From positions 186,001 to 250,000 of the forward strand of contig NZ_JBEVTG010000001.1 in the NCBI RefSeq assembly GCF_040513375.1: a stretch of 64,000 bases of DNA. Reading direction: 5' to 3'. The position numbers and the translations under genes are program-made. Each line of letters begins with the position of its first letter. Positions within the stretch are counted from its first letter, which is position 1. Of the stretch, positions 42,597-51,039 are shown piece by piece. Origin of the DNA: Flagellimonas_B algarum (GTDB taxonomy: Bacteria; Bacteroidota; Bacteroidia; Flavobacteriales; Flavobacteriaceae). The notes under the pieces are model-generated. The model was not told where the DNA came from and searched no databases. It worked only from the letters and a program-made list of their open reading frames with translations.

Positions 42597-42669
42597 GCGA
42601 AAATAGCTCAGTTGGTAGAGCATCACCTTGCCAAGGTGGAGGTCGCGGGTTCGAATCCCGTTTTTCGCT
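42597..42669 (+). tRNA. tRNA-Gly (anticodon GCC)
   Basis: A 73-base cloverleaf: acceptor GCGAAAA pairs with TTTTCGC, D arm with AGTTGGTAGA, anticodon stem CACCTTGCCAAGGTG with GCC in the loop, T arm GCGGGTTCGAATCCCGT. No CCA is encoded; the discriminator base is T. Confidence 0.96.
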
Positions 42670-42676
42670 CGAAATG

Positions 42677-42711
42677 ACTCCGCTCAGTCCACACGGGTGG
42701 AGTTTTTTTTT
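42677..42711 (+). terminator. Possible terminator between the two tRNA genes
   Basis: Inner stem CCAC/GTGG (42689-42692 with 42697-42700) and outer ACTCC/GGAGT, then nine T residues (42703-42711). It would separate tRNA-Gly from tRNA-Leu or lower expression of the latter. Confidence 0.5.
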
Positions 42712-42724
42712 GATAAGTCCAATG

Positions 42725-42808
42725 GCTCGAGTGGTGGAATTGGTAGACACGCCGGACTTAAAATCCTGTGGGCATTTGCCCGTGCGGGTTCAAGTCCCGC
42801 CTCGAGTA
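42725..42808 (+). tRNA. tRNA-Leu (anticodon TAA)
   Basis: An 84-base cloverleaf with a long variable arm, class II as expected for leucine. Acceptor GCTCGAG pairs with CTCGAGT (first pair G-T), anticodon stem GGACTTAAAATCC with TAA, T arm GCGGGTTCAAGTCCCGC. No CCA is encoded; discriminator A. Confidence 0.96.
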
Positions 42809-42817
42809 CGAAAAGCT

Positions 42818-42846
42818 AAAAACCAGTGCGATTGCACTGGTTTTTT
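42818..42846 (+). terminator. Rho-independent terminator after tRNA-Leu
   Basis: AAAACCAGTGC GATT GCACTGGTTTT (42819-42844) with a T run to 42846. Confidence 0.85.
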
Positions 42847-43023
42847 GTTTTCCCTTATTTACCTTGAATGCTAGTGAGGCGAGTCCCGGTGTCATGGAGT
42901 GATGCTTCATGAGGGTTAGTGACATCCACAAAAATCGTATTTTCACCTGGTAAATGAACACACTGCCCGTTATCAAACCAAAACCAGGTCGCCATTAGTC
43001 TGCTTTTCATCCTAATTATCGTT

Positions 43024-44103
43024 TTGCTCGGGGCTGTGCAAGGGTTCACCCTATGCCTCTACCTCTTTCGTGTCAAAAGGGAGAATAAGGCGGCATTCTG
43101 GTTTTACCTCTTGTTCCTATTTTCCCTTTCCTATTTCAATCTCATTTATTTTTTGACCTACATGGGGATCGAGACCATCGGTGACCTTCCGATAAGTTCC
43201 TTACCCTTCCCCTACAAATACCTTATCGCCACCGGCTTTTTCATGTACCTTGACCGTTTGATCATGAGCAAGGACCGACCGAAGTTCGACTTGAAATTGT
43301 TGCTCTTCGTACCTGCCCTCGCTTATGCGATCTTAAGGACCTATTGGTATGTCAACATGCATTTGGGCGGTGATGAACAGCTGTTTTATCGGGTGTACCA
43401 AACCGGTTTTTTCAACTACAATGAATTCGTGTACCTGGGTTTCAGCCTTATACTCATCGGCTATGCCTTGGTACGGTACAACAAAGAACGCCCTAAGGTC
43501 AAAGGGGGCAAAAAGGCCGTTCAGAATTGGGACTGGATCATACGGTTTACCAGGGTGTATTTCATTTTCATTGCGGTGAACCTGGGGCATCAGATCATAG
43601 CGAACCTTTTCGGCTTACAACATAAAGGGGAATTTTATTTGATCTTGCTTTTACTGAATTCCCTCTATATCTATTGGGTGGGATTTGTCAGCTTTTCGAA
43701 ATCGAAGTTGTTGTTTCCCAGATTCGAGCTTTCCGATTCGAAAGATGGGGCGAATACGGCGCTTCAGGCGAAAATCGAGAAACTGGAGCACTTGATGCAA
43801 GTCGAAGCCTTGTATACCCAACAAGAGTTGCGGGCCTCGGATCTTGCCGAGGCCTTGGAAATGCCTTCCAACCAACTTTCATTGTTGTTACAGGAAACCT
43901 ATGGCATGACCTTTACGGAGTATATCAATGGATACCGGGTCGAAAAGGTAAAAGAATTGTTGAAGTCCGACGTATTAAAGACCTACAACCTTGCCGCGGT
44001 CTATGAACAGGCGGGGTTTCGTTCTAAATCGAGCTTTAATGCGGTCTTTAAAAACGTGACCGGTCAGACCCCAACGGCATACCTTAAATCGCTGGAACCT
44101 TAA
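43024..44103 (+). CDS. Membrane-bound AraC-family regulator; start not canonical
   Basis: At least 359 residues: about six to seven membrane segments (to about residue 235) then an AraC-type helix-turn-helix domain (270-357; LRASDLAEALEMPSNQLSLLL and VYEQAGFRSKSSFNAVFKNVTGQTPTAYLKS). This layout is a common 7TM-like AraC family in Bacteroidota. The listed start is TTG 43024, but it cuts the first helix. The same frame is open back to 42958 and encodes VAISLLFILIIVLL, which would complete that helix, yet holds no ATG, GTG or TTG before 43024. An ATG at 42954 sits in another frame. A one-base shift or a rare start codon is likely; see findings. Ligand and target unknown. Confidence 0.82.
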   Translation: MLGAVQGFTLCLYLFRVKRENKAAFWFYLLFLFSLSYFNLIYFLTYMGIETIGDLPISSLPFPYKYLIATGFFMYLDRLIMSKDRPKFDLKLLLFVPALAYAILRTYWYVNMHLGGDEQLFYRVYQTGFFNYNEFVYLGFSLILIGYALVRYNKERPKVKGGKKAVQNWDWIIRFTRVYFIFIAVNLGHQIIANLFGLQHKGEFYLILLLLNSLYIYWVGFVSFSKSKLLFPRFELSDSKDGANTALQAKIEKLEHLMQVEALYTQQELRASDLAEALEMPSNQLSLLLQETYGMTFTEYINGYRVEKVKELLKSDVLKTYNLAAVYEQAGFRSKSSFNAVFKNVTGQTPTAYLKSLEP

Positions 44104-44203
44104 GGGTGTCAGCTAAGAAAACAGACCACAAACTTTATGGTTTTTCGATACTATGGATTTCATAGAATCATAGCCATAGGAAAAATCAGGCTTTTGGAAG
44201 ACT

Positions 44204-44233
44204 TGAATAGCTACAAATCCACTCAGCTATTCA
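44204..44233. terminator. Hairpin between convergent genes
   Basis: Nine-bp inverted repeat TGAATAGCT/AGCTATTCA with a 12-base loop, in the 220-base gap between the AraC gene and the convergent small secreted protein. No T run, so a terminator role is weak. The rest of the gap shows no gene. Confidence 0.3.
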
Positions 44234-44326
44234 TCTCATTTTGACGACTGAATACAAGGTCATAAAACCATCGACACCCTCTTCCTTCGTTTTATTTCAA
44301 GCGGAAAGTAACGGCTCAACTAGTTC

Positions 44327-44842
44327 TCAATACATGGACAATCGATGAACCTTTTCCAAAACCCATTGGCCATCCTTCTTTATATACTGCTCGGCCAGAC
44401 TGGCACCGATGGCTTTGCCTCCCTTGTACTTTTTGTTTTTTGCTGCATACCATCGGAACAAAAGGGCTTTGTTGCGAGCGACATAGATCGGCCTGGAGAA
44501 AAACCGTTTGGTGTAACCGCCATTTTCTTTACAGGGAGGACTAGATCGGGAAACAGCAATTAACAGGCCCTTGAGCTTTTGGCTTTGGACATAATCCGCC
44601 GCCTCAACACTCCTTTCCACTTTTTTTAATTGCTTCTTGGTCAACCCTCCAATCGCCTTCATGTCTTCGTACATCTTTTGAAGAGGATTGGAACCCACTT
44701 CGAACACTATGGTATCCTTGATCTTGTTTTGCACCTTTTGTAATGCTTGGGCGTAAATTTGGTAATCATCTTCAACATGTTGCGATTTAACTCCTTCAAA
44801 ACACAAAACGGACAGTATAATTGCGTAAATATAATTTCTCAT
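44327..44842 (-). CDS. Small secreted protein coupled to the HEYTH lipoprotein
   Basis: A 171-residue protein, not recognised. Signal peptide MRNYIYAIILSVLCFEGVKSQ, then a charged, mostly helical body (about 30-100; TKKQLKKVERSVEAADYVQS), a CKENGGYTKRFFSRPIYVAR core and a basic end (KNKKYKGGKAIGASLAEQYI). ATG 44842 overlaps the stop of the upstream gene by one base (TGATG), so the two are translated together. The body has two Cys after the signal sequence. By position it could be a partner, cofactor or inhibitor of the upstream metallopeptidase; nothing in the sequence proves this. Confidence 0.7.
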   Translation of the reverse strand: MRNYIYAIILSVLCFEGVKSQHVEDDYQIYAQALQKVQNKIKDTIVFEVGSNPLQKMYEDMKAIGGLTKKQLKKVERSVEAADYVQSQKLKGLLIAVSRSSPPCKENGGYTKRFFSRPIYVARNKALLFRWYAAKNKKYKGGKAIGASLAEQYIKKDGQWVLEKVHRLSMY

Positions 44843-46476
44843 CAGAACAACTTGTTTTTCAACATTACAAGGCCGACATTGGACCTCCAAACTGATTCTC
44901 CAAAAATCTCCTTTTCAAAAACAAGGCCAACTTCATCTTCATCTGCCCGAGACTCTGCATGCAGTTCACCCCAGAATTCGTTCCCAAAAACAGTATCGCC
45001 TAAATGGGTGTATTCATGTAATATAGTTACAGCAATCAAAAAAGCCATAGCGTCAGTAAAATTTTGGTCTTTTTCAACATTCTCAAAATCATTAACCAAA
45101 TCTATATCCAAAAACAACGTATTTATATTTTCTGGGATTACATGACCGTTATAAACACCGTAAAGCTCATTATCGCCATCCCCGCCTAACTGCGTAATTT
45201 CTATCTCCGGTCCTTTTCCCCATTGCAGGGCTTCCTTAATCGTTTCAATCGGGGCCTCGGTCAATCCGTGTATAACGTTAACAATATCTTCATTTTCAGC
45301 TACTTTTGGCAATTCTTCCATCAGAAACTCCGTCAATCGAGGGTATCTCGTTTTGTATTCTTCCGATTTGGATTCCGGATATTTTACGAACGGGAACATC
45401 GACAATTGGGCGTTGACGATACTCGCATTAACCAAGTTTTTGATATAGCCTTCCATTTGTATATCATTGTCAATGTTCCTCCAAAAAGAAACAATGTTTT
45501 CCGTTAATCCCCAATTTTCAGGCAGGTTCAAAAAACTTATCTGCTCTTGCGTCAAACCGATATCGAGATCCAACGTGTCAACTAAGAGCGAGATGCGAGC
45601 GGCCATGGCCAGGTCGATGTTGATCGCTGCACCACCCGATGGGCCCGACCCGCAGTCATCACACGCATCGTTGGCACCCTTCAAGATGTGGGTGCTACCG
45701 CCGTTGGGGCAGCTTACATCCAACACCCAATACGACCCATCGCCGTTGCCTCCGCAAGAATCTGATCCATGCAAAGTGTATTGATTCGAACCACCACATG
45801 GCACAAAGGTGTTATCATACGTACAACCTCCACTACTACCACTACCGGATCCAATGCCTCCACTAGCAGCCCCGCCACCAGCGCTTCCATCCGAAAAGTC
45901 ATCCTCGTTGCAAGGGATCGGATCTCCTACGGCATCGAACTGCGCTTCACAATCGTTTTTCGAAAACAGACCTTCATCAAAATAGCTACTGAAGGCATGT
46001 TGCTGCACCGTGCCGGTGAAATGACCGAAGTCGAAACCACTTTCCGCCCAGGAATCATAAGTAGCCTCATCAGAGCTATACTTCAAAATGATGGGGACGT
46101 ATTGTACTCCTAAGGAATCGACCCCGACCACGAGATTATGAATAACCGTCTTAGGGGCATCAGGAAGGGTAAAGCCGAAAGAGTACAAAGTATTGTTCAG
46201 GGTATCGATGACCCTTGCGATATGCTCGATATCGAAAACGGCTTTCTCATCATCAGCCTTGCCCGTTATCATGTCCTTTCCTGCCCGGGCATTGATGAAA
46301 TCAGCTATCTCGGGGATTTCATCAATGGAAACCGTTTCCGTAAAGAAGGTGGTCGTTGGCAAGGAAGCTGGTTCTTGAGTTGAACCGTCTTCTAAGACAG
46401 GCTCGTTCATAGGTTCTTCACAGCCCAAAAAAAGCAGTATTAGTGCAACAAACAGGGTTGGACAAAAATACTTCAT
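44842..46476 (-). CDS. Lipoprotein with Gly-rich linker and C-terminal HEYTH metallopeptidase domain
   Basis: A 544-residue protein in three parts. First, a lipobox (LFLGC, Cys19) and an N-terminal domain to about 170 (FGFTLPDAPKTVIHNLVVGVD, ILKYSSDEATYDSWAE). Second, a Gly/Ser stretch (about 197-217) inside a Cys-rich block with eight Cys at 176, 189, 218, 227, 241, 256, 272 and 275. Third, a C-terminal domain (285-544) with HEYTH at 487-491, a zinc-type HExxH motif, followed by LGD and by GELHAESRADEDE, whose Glu/Asp could supply a third ligand. I recall the first two parts as a family in marine Flavobacteria with variable ends; HEYxHxGD is also typical of metallopeptidase toxin domains in polymorphic toxins. 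Function is inferred only. Confidence 0.75.
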   Translation of the reverse strand: MKYFCPTLFVALILLFLGCEEPMNEPVLEDGSTQEPASLPTTTFFTETVSIDEIPEIADFINARAGKDMITGKADDEKAVFDIEHIARVIDTLNNTLYSFGFTLPDAPKTVIHNLVVGVDSLGVQYVPIILKYSSDEATYDSWAESGFDFGHFTGTVQQHAFSSYFDEGLFSKNDCEAQFDAVGDPIPCNEDDFSDGSAGGGAASGGIGSGSGSSGGCTYDNTFVPCGGSNQYTLHGSDSCGGNGDGSYWVLDVSCPNGGSTHILKGANDACDDCGSGPSGGAAINIDLAMAARISLLVDTLDLDIGLTQEQISFLNLPENWGLTENIVSFWRNIDNDIQMEGYIKNLVNASIVNAQLSMFPFVKYPESKSEEYKTRYPRLTEFLMEELPKVAENEDIVNVIHGLTEAPIETIKEALQWGKGPEIEITQLGGDGDNELYGVYNGHVIPENINTLFLDIDLVNDFENVEKDQNFTDAMAFLIAVTILHEYTHLGDTVFGNEFWGELHAESRADEDEVGLVFEKEIFGESVWRSNVGLVMLKNKLF

Positions 46477-46586
46477 AGCGTTTCGTTTAGTTTTTAATGC
46501 GGAATGAAACTAGGCTCCCACACCCGCATTTTTTGATAATTGCCACCCCAATGCTTTCATCGACCACTTCTTCGTATCTTAAGGCC

Positions 46587-47354
46587 ATGCTACGTTTTTT
46601 TACGACCGTTCGCCGTAAGTTGTTGTCCGAAGGCAAGTCCGCCCAATACCTTAAGTACGCGCTAGGAGAGATCGCCCTGGTAGTCATCGGCATCTTGATC
46701 GCACTACAGATCAACAACTGGAACGAAGCCCGAAAAGAAGAAAAAGCACTGAAAGAATACCTGGTCAAAATCAAATCGCATACGCAAGAAGACCTGCGCC
46801 AGCTTGAAGACATCACCGTAGGCCGCAAACGCATCGCCGATCTCTGTAAAAAGGCACGCAACAGCATCTTGGACAAAACCGAAGATCAGAACCTCCTGCT
46901 CTTTATGTTCAGTGGTCTTGCCTTCGCCGATTACTACTTCAAACCCAATGTCGGCGGGTATGAAGCCTTGAAGAATTCGGATTATTTCGGTAAGATCAAC
47001 AACACGCCCTTGGATTCCCTTTTGGCCAAATACCACGCCATGGTCGAGACCATTGCAGAAAACGAAAAGAGCTACAACGATTACACGGTGGACCAAGAGG
47101 GGTTCCTTTCGACCCAATACGATCGCTCCTTGATCTTGGCTTCGGCTTTTATGCCCCAAGATTCGCTCAAGAACCGGGCGACCACCCAACAAGAAATCGA
47201 TGCTGCATTTATCGAATACACCCGATCGGCCCCGTACCGAAACGTCATCAGTCTAGCCGCCTTCCAAATCGATGCCATGGTGGGCCAGTATGGCGAGTTG
47301 AGCGCCCTGGGCACGCAGGTCATTTCGGAAATCGATTTGATGGTTTCCGAATAA
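46587..47354 (+). CDS. DUF6090 family membrane protein
   Basis: A 255-residue protein of the DUF6090 family: RRKLLSEGKSAQYLKYALGE, one membrane segment (about 25-44, IALVVIGILIALQINNWNE, the family signature), then a long, mostly helical extracytoplasmic part. Members are usually found in several copies in Flavobacteriaceae; the function is unknown. ATG 46587 puts the signature at the normal place; a TATCTT box lies 12 bases upstream. It is divergent from the HEYTH lipoprotein. Confidence 0.88.
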   Translation: MLRFFTTVRRKLLSEGKSAQYLKYALGEIALVVIGILIALQINNWNEARKEEKALKEYLVKIKSHTQEDLRQLEDITVGRKRIADLCKKARNSILDKTEDQNLLLFMFSGLAFADYYFKPNVGGYEALKNSDYFGKINNTPLDSLLAKYHAMVETIAENEKSYNDYTVDQEGFLSTQYDRSLILASAFMPQDSLKNRATTQQEIDAAFIEYTRSAPYRNVISLAAFQIDAMVGQYGELSALGTQVISEIDLMVSE

Positions 47355-47466
47355 GGCCATTCAATGATGAACGAAAATTTAACCCACGCTTAAAGACCAA
47401 ATCCATTCCTAACTTAGGAAGAAGCGGTATCTTCATCAGATCAAACACCACCATAAGACACTTGCT

Positions 47467-48801
47467 ATGTACGCTTCGCTTACCGCTAAACCGCTAACTT
47501 TATGTATCGCCATTGCATTGACCTTTACCCTCTCGGCCCAACACAGCCATACGCACGAAGGGTTGCACCACTGGGAAATTCCGAGTAAAGATCCAGATCG
47601 GATCATGCTTACCTTCAAAGGCGACCCTGCGACCAGTAGGGCGGTAACCTGGCGAACCGACACCAGTATCGAGAATGCCGTGGCCCAAATCGCCGAGGCG
47701 ATGGTCAATTCGAACTTTACGGCCAATGCGGCAACCCTAGCGGCAACTACCGAAAGTTTTGATTTAGGGTTGTACAAAGGAAACAGCTCCTTAAACGTAC
47801 ATTACCACAGTGTGGTTTTCGAGGGTTTGAAAGCCGATACCCAGTACGTGTATCGGGTTGGTGACGGCGAATCACACTGGTCGGAATGGATCCAATTCAA
47901 AACCGCGAAAGCCGAATACGCCCCGACCCAATTCGTGTATTTCGGTGATGCCCAGAACAGCGTGCTCGAGCATTGGTCACGTGTCATTCGGCTGGCTTTT
48001 CAAACCGCGCCCCATGCTTCGTTCGTAGTACATGCCGGTGATCTCATCAACGATGCCCACCACGACCAAGAATGGGCCGAATGGTACAAGGCCGGTGGGT
48101 TCATACACAGCCAATGGACGGCCATACCCGTTGTGGGCAATCACGAATTCAGATCCCTGTCAAGGGGTGACGCACGCCAATTGGCCATCCAATGGCGCCC
48201 ACAATTCACCCTGCCCGTCGAAAACGATTTGCCAGCGGCCTTGCATGAAACGGTCTATACGGTCGACTACCAAGACATACGGGTCATCGTGCTGAACTCG
48301 AACGACCAATTGGAAGCCCAAACGGCCTATTTGGAAACCCAACTGAAAAATTCAACGGCAAAATGGAACATCATTACCTGTCACCATTCGGTCTTTTCAC
48401 CCGCCAAGGGGCGCGATTTCCAATTCGCCCGTGAACATTGGAAACCCTTACTCGACCAATACAACGTCGACCTGGTCCTCAATGGCCATGACCATACGTA
48501 CGCCCGGGGGCATGTACCGGTGCGATCGACCGATAGCACCTCCGATGAGGACCTCAGCACCGTTTACGTGACCTCGGTCAGTGGCCCGAAACAATACGAG
48601 CTTGATGAGGAACAAATGAAAGCCTACACCGCACAAGGGTACACCTTGGACAAAGCTGCGGAACAGACCCAGTTCTATCAGGTCATCACGATCGACGGCA
48701 ATACCTTGACCTATGTAGCCTATACGGCTTTGGGTGAAGCATACGATCGAGCGGTGATCACCAAGGACTTTGCAACCGGAAAGAAAAAATTGGGCGAGTG
48801 A
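47467..48801 (+). CDS. Purple acid phosphatase-like metallophosphoesterase
   Basis: A 444-residue exported protein. Signal peptide to about residue 24, a fibronectin-III-like N-terminal domain (50-150; YVYRVGDGESHWSEW), and a metallophosphoesterase domain with all metal-ligand motifs: YFGDAQN, VHAGDLINDA, VVGNHEF, TCHHSVFS and LNGHDHTYARG. This is the purple acid phosphatase layout, which would release phosphate from organic esters in the periplasm or outside the cell. The Tyr that gives the purple colour is usually in GDxxY; here it is Q (GDAQ), so the metal site may not be the classic Fe(III) type. Confidence 0.88.
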   Translation: MYASLTAKPLTLCIAIALTFTLSAQHSHTHEGLHHWEIPSKDPDRIMLTFKGDPATSRAVTWRTDTSIENAVAQIAEAMVNSNFTANAATLAATTESFDLGLYKGNSSLNVHYHSVVFEGLKADTQYVYRVGDGESHWSEWIQFKTAKAEYAPTQFVYFGDAQNSVLEHWSRVIRLAFQTAPHASFVVHAGDLINDAHHDQEWAEWYKAGGFIHSQWTAIPVVGNHEFRSLSRGDARQLAIQWRPQFTLPVENDLPAALHETVYTVDYQDIRVIVLNSNDQLEAQTAYLETQLKNSTAKWNIITCHHSVFSPAKGRDFQFAREHWKPLLDQYNVDLVLNGHDHTYARGHVPVRSTDSTSDEDLSTVYVTSVSGPKQYELDEEQMKAYTAQGYTLDKAAEQTQFYQVITIDGNTLTYVAYTALGEAYDRAVITKDFATGKKKLGE

Positions 48802-48870
48802 TACGGGAATCCATCGGATAGGTCCGGATCATTGCCCCAAATTGGGTAACTTATTCCCTCAACCCACAGC

Positions 48871-49464
48871 ATGGAAACTGAGAAAGAACACTTTCCGACC
48901 AATCGGCGACAAGATACCAATCGCATCATGGGCATCGCGGCGATCGTAATCAGCGTTTTTTCGATGTTCGCGGTCATTTACCAATCGTATCTCGCACGGG
49001 AAGAAAACCGATTGATGCGCATTCAGCAAAGTGCTTCGGTATTGCCCTACTTAAGCCATTGGTACAGTGATATCGACCACCAGCTCAAATTCGTCATCGA
49101 AAACAAAGGGGTTGGTCCGGCGTTCATCAAGGAAGTACGGTTCAGGGCGCTAGACCCTAAGACCAAAGACACCTTGGTGTTCGCGAGTAGCGATCTTTTG
49201 TACCGCCACCTGAAAAAACACTCCCCCCTGATCGATTCGCTGGCTATCATCAAATCAAGCTTTCGGCAAAACATGCTATTGGCCCAAGGCGAATCCATTT
49301 CCGTGTACAACTTCCCATTTGAAGATGAAGCCGCTGAACGCCGGCTTAAAATCGCTTTTTACGGGCTGTTCCCAAGTTTTCAGATCCGTTATGAAGACGT
49401 TTATGGAGCTTCATGGTTGCTCGATTCCGAAAAAGGGTATCCCGTGGCAATCACACGTCCCTAA
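48871..49464 (+). CDS. Unknown single-helix membrane protein
   Basis: A 197-residue protein. A basic N-terminus (NRRQDTNR), one membrane segment (about 19-38, MGIAAIVISVFSMFAVIYQS), then a soluble beta-rich part (LKFVIENKGVGPAFIKEVRF, IAFYGLFPSFQIRYEDVYG). The pattern of an anchored Ig-like domain is possible. I do not recognise the family. 69 bases after the phosphatase gene and on the same strand; a shared transcript is possible. Confidence 0.65.
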   Translation: METEKEHFPTNRRQDTNRIMGIAAIVISVFSMFAVIYQSYLAREENRLMRIQQSASVLPYLSHWYSDIDHQLKFVIENKGVGPAFIKEVRFRALDPKTKDTLVFASSDLLYRHLKKHSPLIDSLAIIKSSFRQNMLLAQGESISVYNFPFEDEAAERRLKIAFYGLFPSFQIRYEDVYGASWLLDSEKGYPVAITRP

Positions 49465-49661
49465 CCCTTTTCATCCCTTCAACTTACCGAAATCCGTCGA
49501 ACCTTGCCAAGACGGGCATCGATTATGGCCGACACCCTATACGATGTCGCGAAAAATCACGTTTCCTTTAGGGTGGCCCGATACCCCAAAATCAACCAAA
49601 GTCGCCCGTAATTAAACCTTAGGGTGCCTTTCGGGTCTAAGCTTACAAAAACACTCCCGCT

Positions 49662-50471
49662 ATGAAAAACCTATGGATACTCCTACCCCTATGCCTGCTT
49701 TTGGCTTGTAGTCCCTCAGATGACACTGTTGATGATTCGGCCCCGGAAGACAATCAAGATCCCGTGGAGTCGGTATTGACAGAAAGCCTTGTGGCATTAG
49801 GCGTGGCTTACGGTGATGATCCCCGTCAATATGTCGATATCTACAAGGCCGCCTCTGCCTGCCCGACACCACTTTATTTCGATGCCCACGGCAATGGCGG
49901 TACGACGGCCATGCCAAACTCGATCGTTGAGGAATTGAATGCGGCCGGAATTTCGGTAATCGCCTGGGAATCGTTGACCTCGGTCAATACTCAGGAAGAA
50001 GTTGAAACCGGATGGAACGATGCCGAATTGATGTTCGCCTGGGTCATGGCAAATGCCCAAGCCTACAACTTCGACACCTCGAACATCATCATTGGCGGTT
50101 CTTCTCGGGGAAGCATCCTGAGTTGGAAATACGGTCACAACGGAACCGCGGGCATCAAAGGGCTCTATATGTACAATGCCCTACCAGGCAACACCTGGGC
50201 CGATCCCGATTGGTGGTACCCCCCGAATGATGTTTCGGCTGACGCGCCACCGATCCAATTCGTTTACCGAAGAGAACCGGGTTCTTCGACCGATGCTGAC
50301 GATCCCGACATCCACGACCCTGATTTCGGGTACATCATCATGGAGACCTACGAAGACCTAGGTATCGGTGAAAAAGCGGCTTTGGTGCATAGCATCGGTG
50401 AGACCGATAATACCGACAAATACCAGTTCTTGCTCGATTTCGCCCTGCCCCTGCTCGACGACTGTCAATAA
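49662..50471 (+). CDS. Secreted alpha/beta hydrolase-like lipoprotein
   Basis: A 269-residue lipoprotein: lipobox LLLAC (Cys16) and an acidic linker (DDTVDDSAPEDNQD), then an esterase-like fold with DIYKAASACPTPLYFDAHGNGG (oxyanion region) and nucleophile elbow IIGGSSRGSILSWKYG (Ser in G-S-S-R-G, about 146). An Asp and a His for the triad (DPDFG; LVHSIGETDN) are visible late. Resembles carboxylesterase-type or PHB-depolymerase-like hydrolases; substrate unknown. Confidence 0.78.
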   Translation: MKNLWILLPLCLLLACSPSDDTVDDSAPEDNQDPVESVLTESLVALGVAYGDDPRQYVDIYKAASACPTPLYFDAHGNGGTTAMPNSIVEELNAAGISVIAWESLTSVNTQEEVETGWNDAELMFAWVMANAQAYNFDTSNIIIGGSSRGSILSWKYGHNGTAGIKGLYMYNALPGNTWADPDWWYPPNDVSADAPPIQFVYRREPGSSTDADDPDIHDPDFGYIIMETYEDLGIGEKAALVHSIGETDNTDKYQFLLDFALPLLDDCQ

Positions 50472-50506
50472 AGGGTTCGTTTTCAAGCCAAAGCCCGGAG
50501 GTTCCC

Positions 50507-50536
50507 TTGCCCTTCGCTGCACAATTCGTATTTTTT
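50507..50536 (+). promoter_or_regulatory. Candidate promoter of the VOC gene
   Basis: TTG (50507-50509), 19 bases, TATTTTTT (50529-50536), one base off consensus. It places the start at ATG 50561 and not at the in-frame TTG in the promoter. Confidence 0.4.
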
Positions 50537-50560
50537 AGCGACGAACGCGAAATCAAACGG

Positions 50561-50959
50561 ATGCGACAATCCATCGTACATGTGGCCCTGGTGGTACGTG
50601 ATTATGACGAAGCCATTGCTTTTTACACTCAAAAATTGCGCTTTGAATTGATCGAAGACAGTGATCAGCCCGAGCAAGACAAGCGATGGGTGGTGGTTTC
50701 GCCTCCCAACGGATCCGGCACCAAGCTGTTATTGGCCAAAGCCAGCACACCCGAACAAGAAAGCCGCATCGGCAACCAAACCGGTGGCAGGGTCTTTCTG
50801 TTTTTGAATACGGACGATTTTTGGCGTGATTACCATGACATGGTGGCCCAGGGAATTGAATTCGAACGCCCTCCCAAAGAAGCCCCGTATGGTACCGTTG
50901 CCGTCTTTAAGGACCTTTATGGCAATCTTTGGGACCTCCTTCAATTAAAGGCAACATGA
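50561..50959 (+). CDS. VOC (glyoxalase-like) family protein
   Basis: A 132-residue protein of the vicinal-oxygen-chelate fold: HVALVVRDYDEAIAFYTQKL at the start, TGGRVFLFLNTDDFWRDYHDM, PYGTVAVFKDLYGNLWDLLQ at the end. Metal ligands His7 and a late Glu equivalent are partly replaced (the last one is Asp in LWDLLQ). The family includes lyases, dioxygenases and resistance proteins; the substrate cannot be told. It overlaps a tiny hydrophobic frame by 4 bases. Confidence 0.88.
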   Translation: MRQSIVHVALVVRDYDEAIAFYTQKLRFELIEDSDQPEQDKRWVVVSPPNGSGTKLLLAKASTPEQESRIGNQTGGRVFLFLNTDDFWRDYHDMVAQGIEFERPPKEAPYGTVAVFKDLYGNLWDLLQLKAT

Positions 50960-51039
50960 AAACAACACCTGGTATTCGAATGGCGCTGGCCATCCTTATA
51001 GGATTGTTAAGTGTTTTCATCACCACCTTTTCCTTATAG
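50956..51039 (+). CDS. Possible 27-residue hydrophobic miniprotein
   Basis: ATG overlaps the VOC stop (ATGA). The product is basic at the start (MKTTPGIRM) then one hydrophobic stretch (ALAILIGLLSVFITTFSL) to the end. It may be a real small membrane protein or chance; the clean ATGA overlap favours it slightly. Confidence 0.35.
   Translation: MKTTPGIRMALAILIGLLSVFITTFSL

Noticed and set aside
42597..42808. tRNA pair as an integration site of a mobile element
   Set aside because: No integrase, no repeated tRNA 3' end and no change of gene style directly after it that would mark an island end.
46138..46383. Plus-strand frame over the N-terminal part of the HEYTH lipoprotein as a hidden antitoxin
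   Set aside because: No start signal and its codons mirror the lipoprotein; the coupled downstream gene is a better partner.
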